NCBI GenBank assembly: GCA_046496745.1
Contig: JAWOGQ010000035.1
Span: 1 to 5,037, forward strand
Reading direction: 5' to 3'
Origin: JBNJGT01 sp046496745
GTDB lineage: Archaea > Nanobdellota > Nanobdellia > Woesearchaeales > JACJVW01
Length of the DNA stretch: 5,037 nucleotides
The stretch's first letter is position 1. The number at the start of each line of letters is the position of its first letter. Below the pieces are notes generated by a model. That model made no database searches and was not told the DNA's origin. It was given only the letters and a program-made list of their open reading frames with translations. A program made the position numbers and the translations under genes. Positions 4,907 through 5,037 of the stretch are shown here, piece by piece.

Positions 4907-5037
4907 GAGGAATTCTTTATCAAAACCCCCAGAAAATCAGGATTAACTACTTTAGAAATGCATCAGTTCGGATGCGACAGCAAAAAATCAGGCATCTCAA
5001 ATGCAGATATATCAACTTTTTCGTATATGTGTTGTTA
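4907..5037. other. Intergenic end of window, no supported gene
   Basis: No convincing reading frame is seen on either strand. It contains a small potential hairpin (GCATC at 4960-4964 with GATGC at 4971-4975, loop of six) and a nine-base direct repeat AAAATCAGG (4933-4941 and 4984-4992). A/T-rich stretches near 5006-5026 could be a promoter for a gene beyond the window. None of this is strong. Confidence 0.4.

Noticed and set aside
4907..5037. Possible C-terminal end of a minus-strand gene entering from the right edge
   Set aside because: The three minus frames stop early or have poor composition, and one begins with a stop at the window edge, so no coding call is possible.

Overview
The window looks archaeal. 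Several coding starts have a TATA-like box about 25-27 bases upstream, no Shine-Dalgarno sequence and room for almost no leader, which is the archaeal leaderless pattern. Three genes also belong to types familiar from archaea: a short VIT1-like membrane protein, a membrane-anchored winged-helix regulator of the COG2512 type, and a small ArsP/DUF318-like permease. Secreted proteins carry many N-glycosylation sequons. The lineage cannot be fixed from this window; a euryarchaeal or DPANN genome would both fit.

Left part (1-2244), minus strand. Read in the direction of transcription, the genes are a short VIT1/CCC1-like membrane protein (2244-1780), a calcineurin-like metallophosphoesterase (1754-1047), a 259-residue protein with an EGNKR motif resembling the N-terminal region of clostridial BMP-domain proteins (1001-222), and the start of a small permease cut by the window edge (198-1). 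They are tightly packed, with gaps of 25, 45 and 23 bases, yet each has its own TATA-like box. Two of these boxes contain the stop codon of the gene before. The cluster may therefore be a row of single-gene units rather than one operon.

Middle (2245-3059). A 73-base divergent spacer holds two TATA boxes about 14 bases apart, serving the VIT1-like gene (minus) and a 190-residue protein (plus) that has the residue pattern of a PD-(D/E)XK nuclease. After that gene comes a 169-base spacer dominated by a long imperfect inverted repeat (2863-3020), which starts inside the last codons of the nuclease-like gene and contains a TATA-like sequence.

Right part (3060-4884), plus strand. This looks like a three-gene envelope operon. 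First is a membrane regulator with an extracytoplasmic domain, one transmembrane helix and a cytoplasmic winged helix. Second is a secreted, glycosylation-rich, charged coiled-coil protein. Third is a very acidic Thr/Asp-rich 66-residue lipoprotein. The first gene appears leaderless; the second and third have good Shine-Dalgarno sites, and the last two overlap by ATGA. A poly-T terminator follows. The layout suggests a surface sensing or response module in which the regulator and the exported proteins work together, but this is inference and no ligand or target is visible. The last 131 bases hold no gene I can support.
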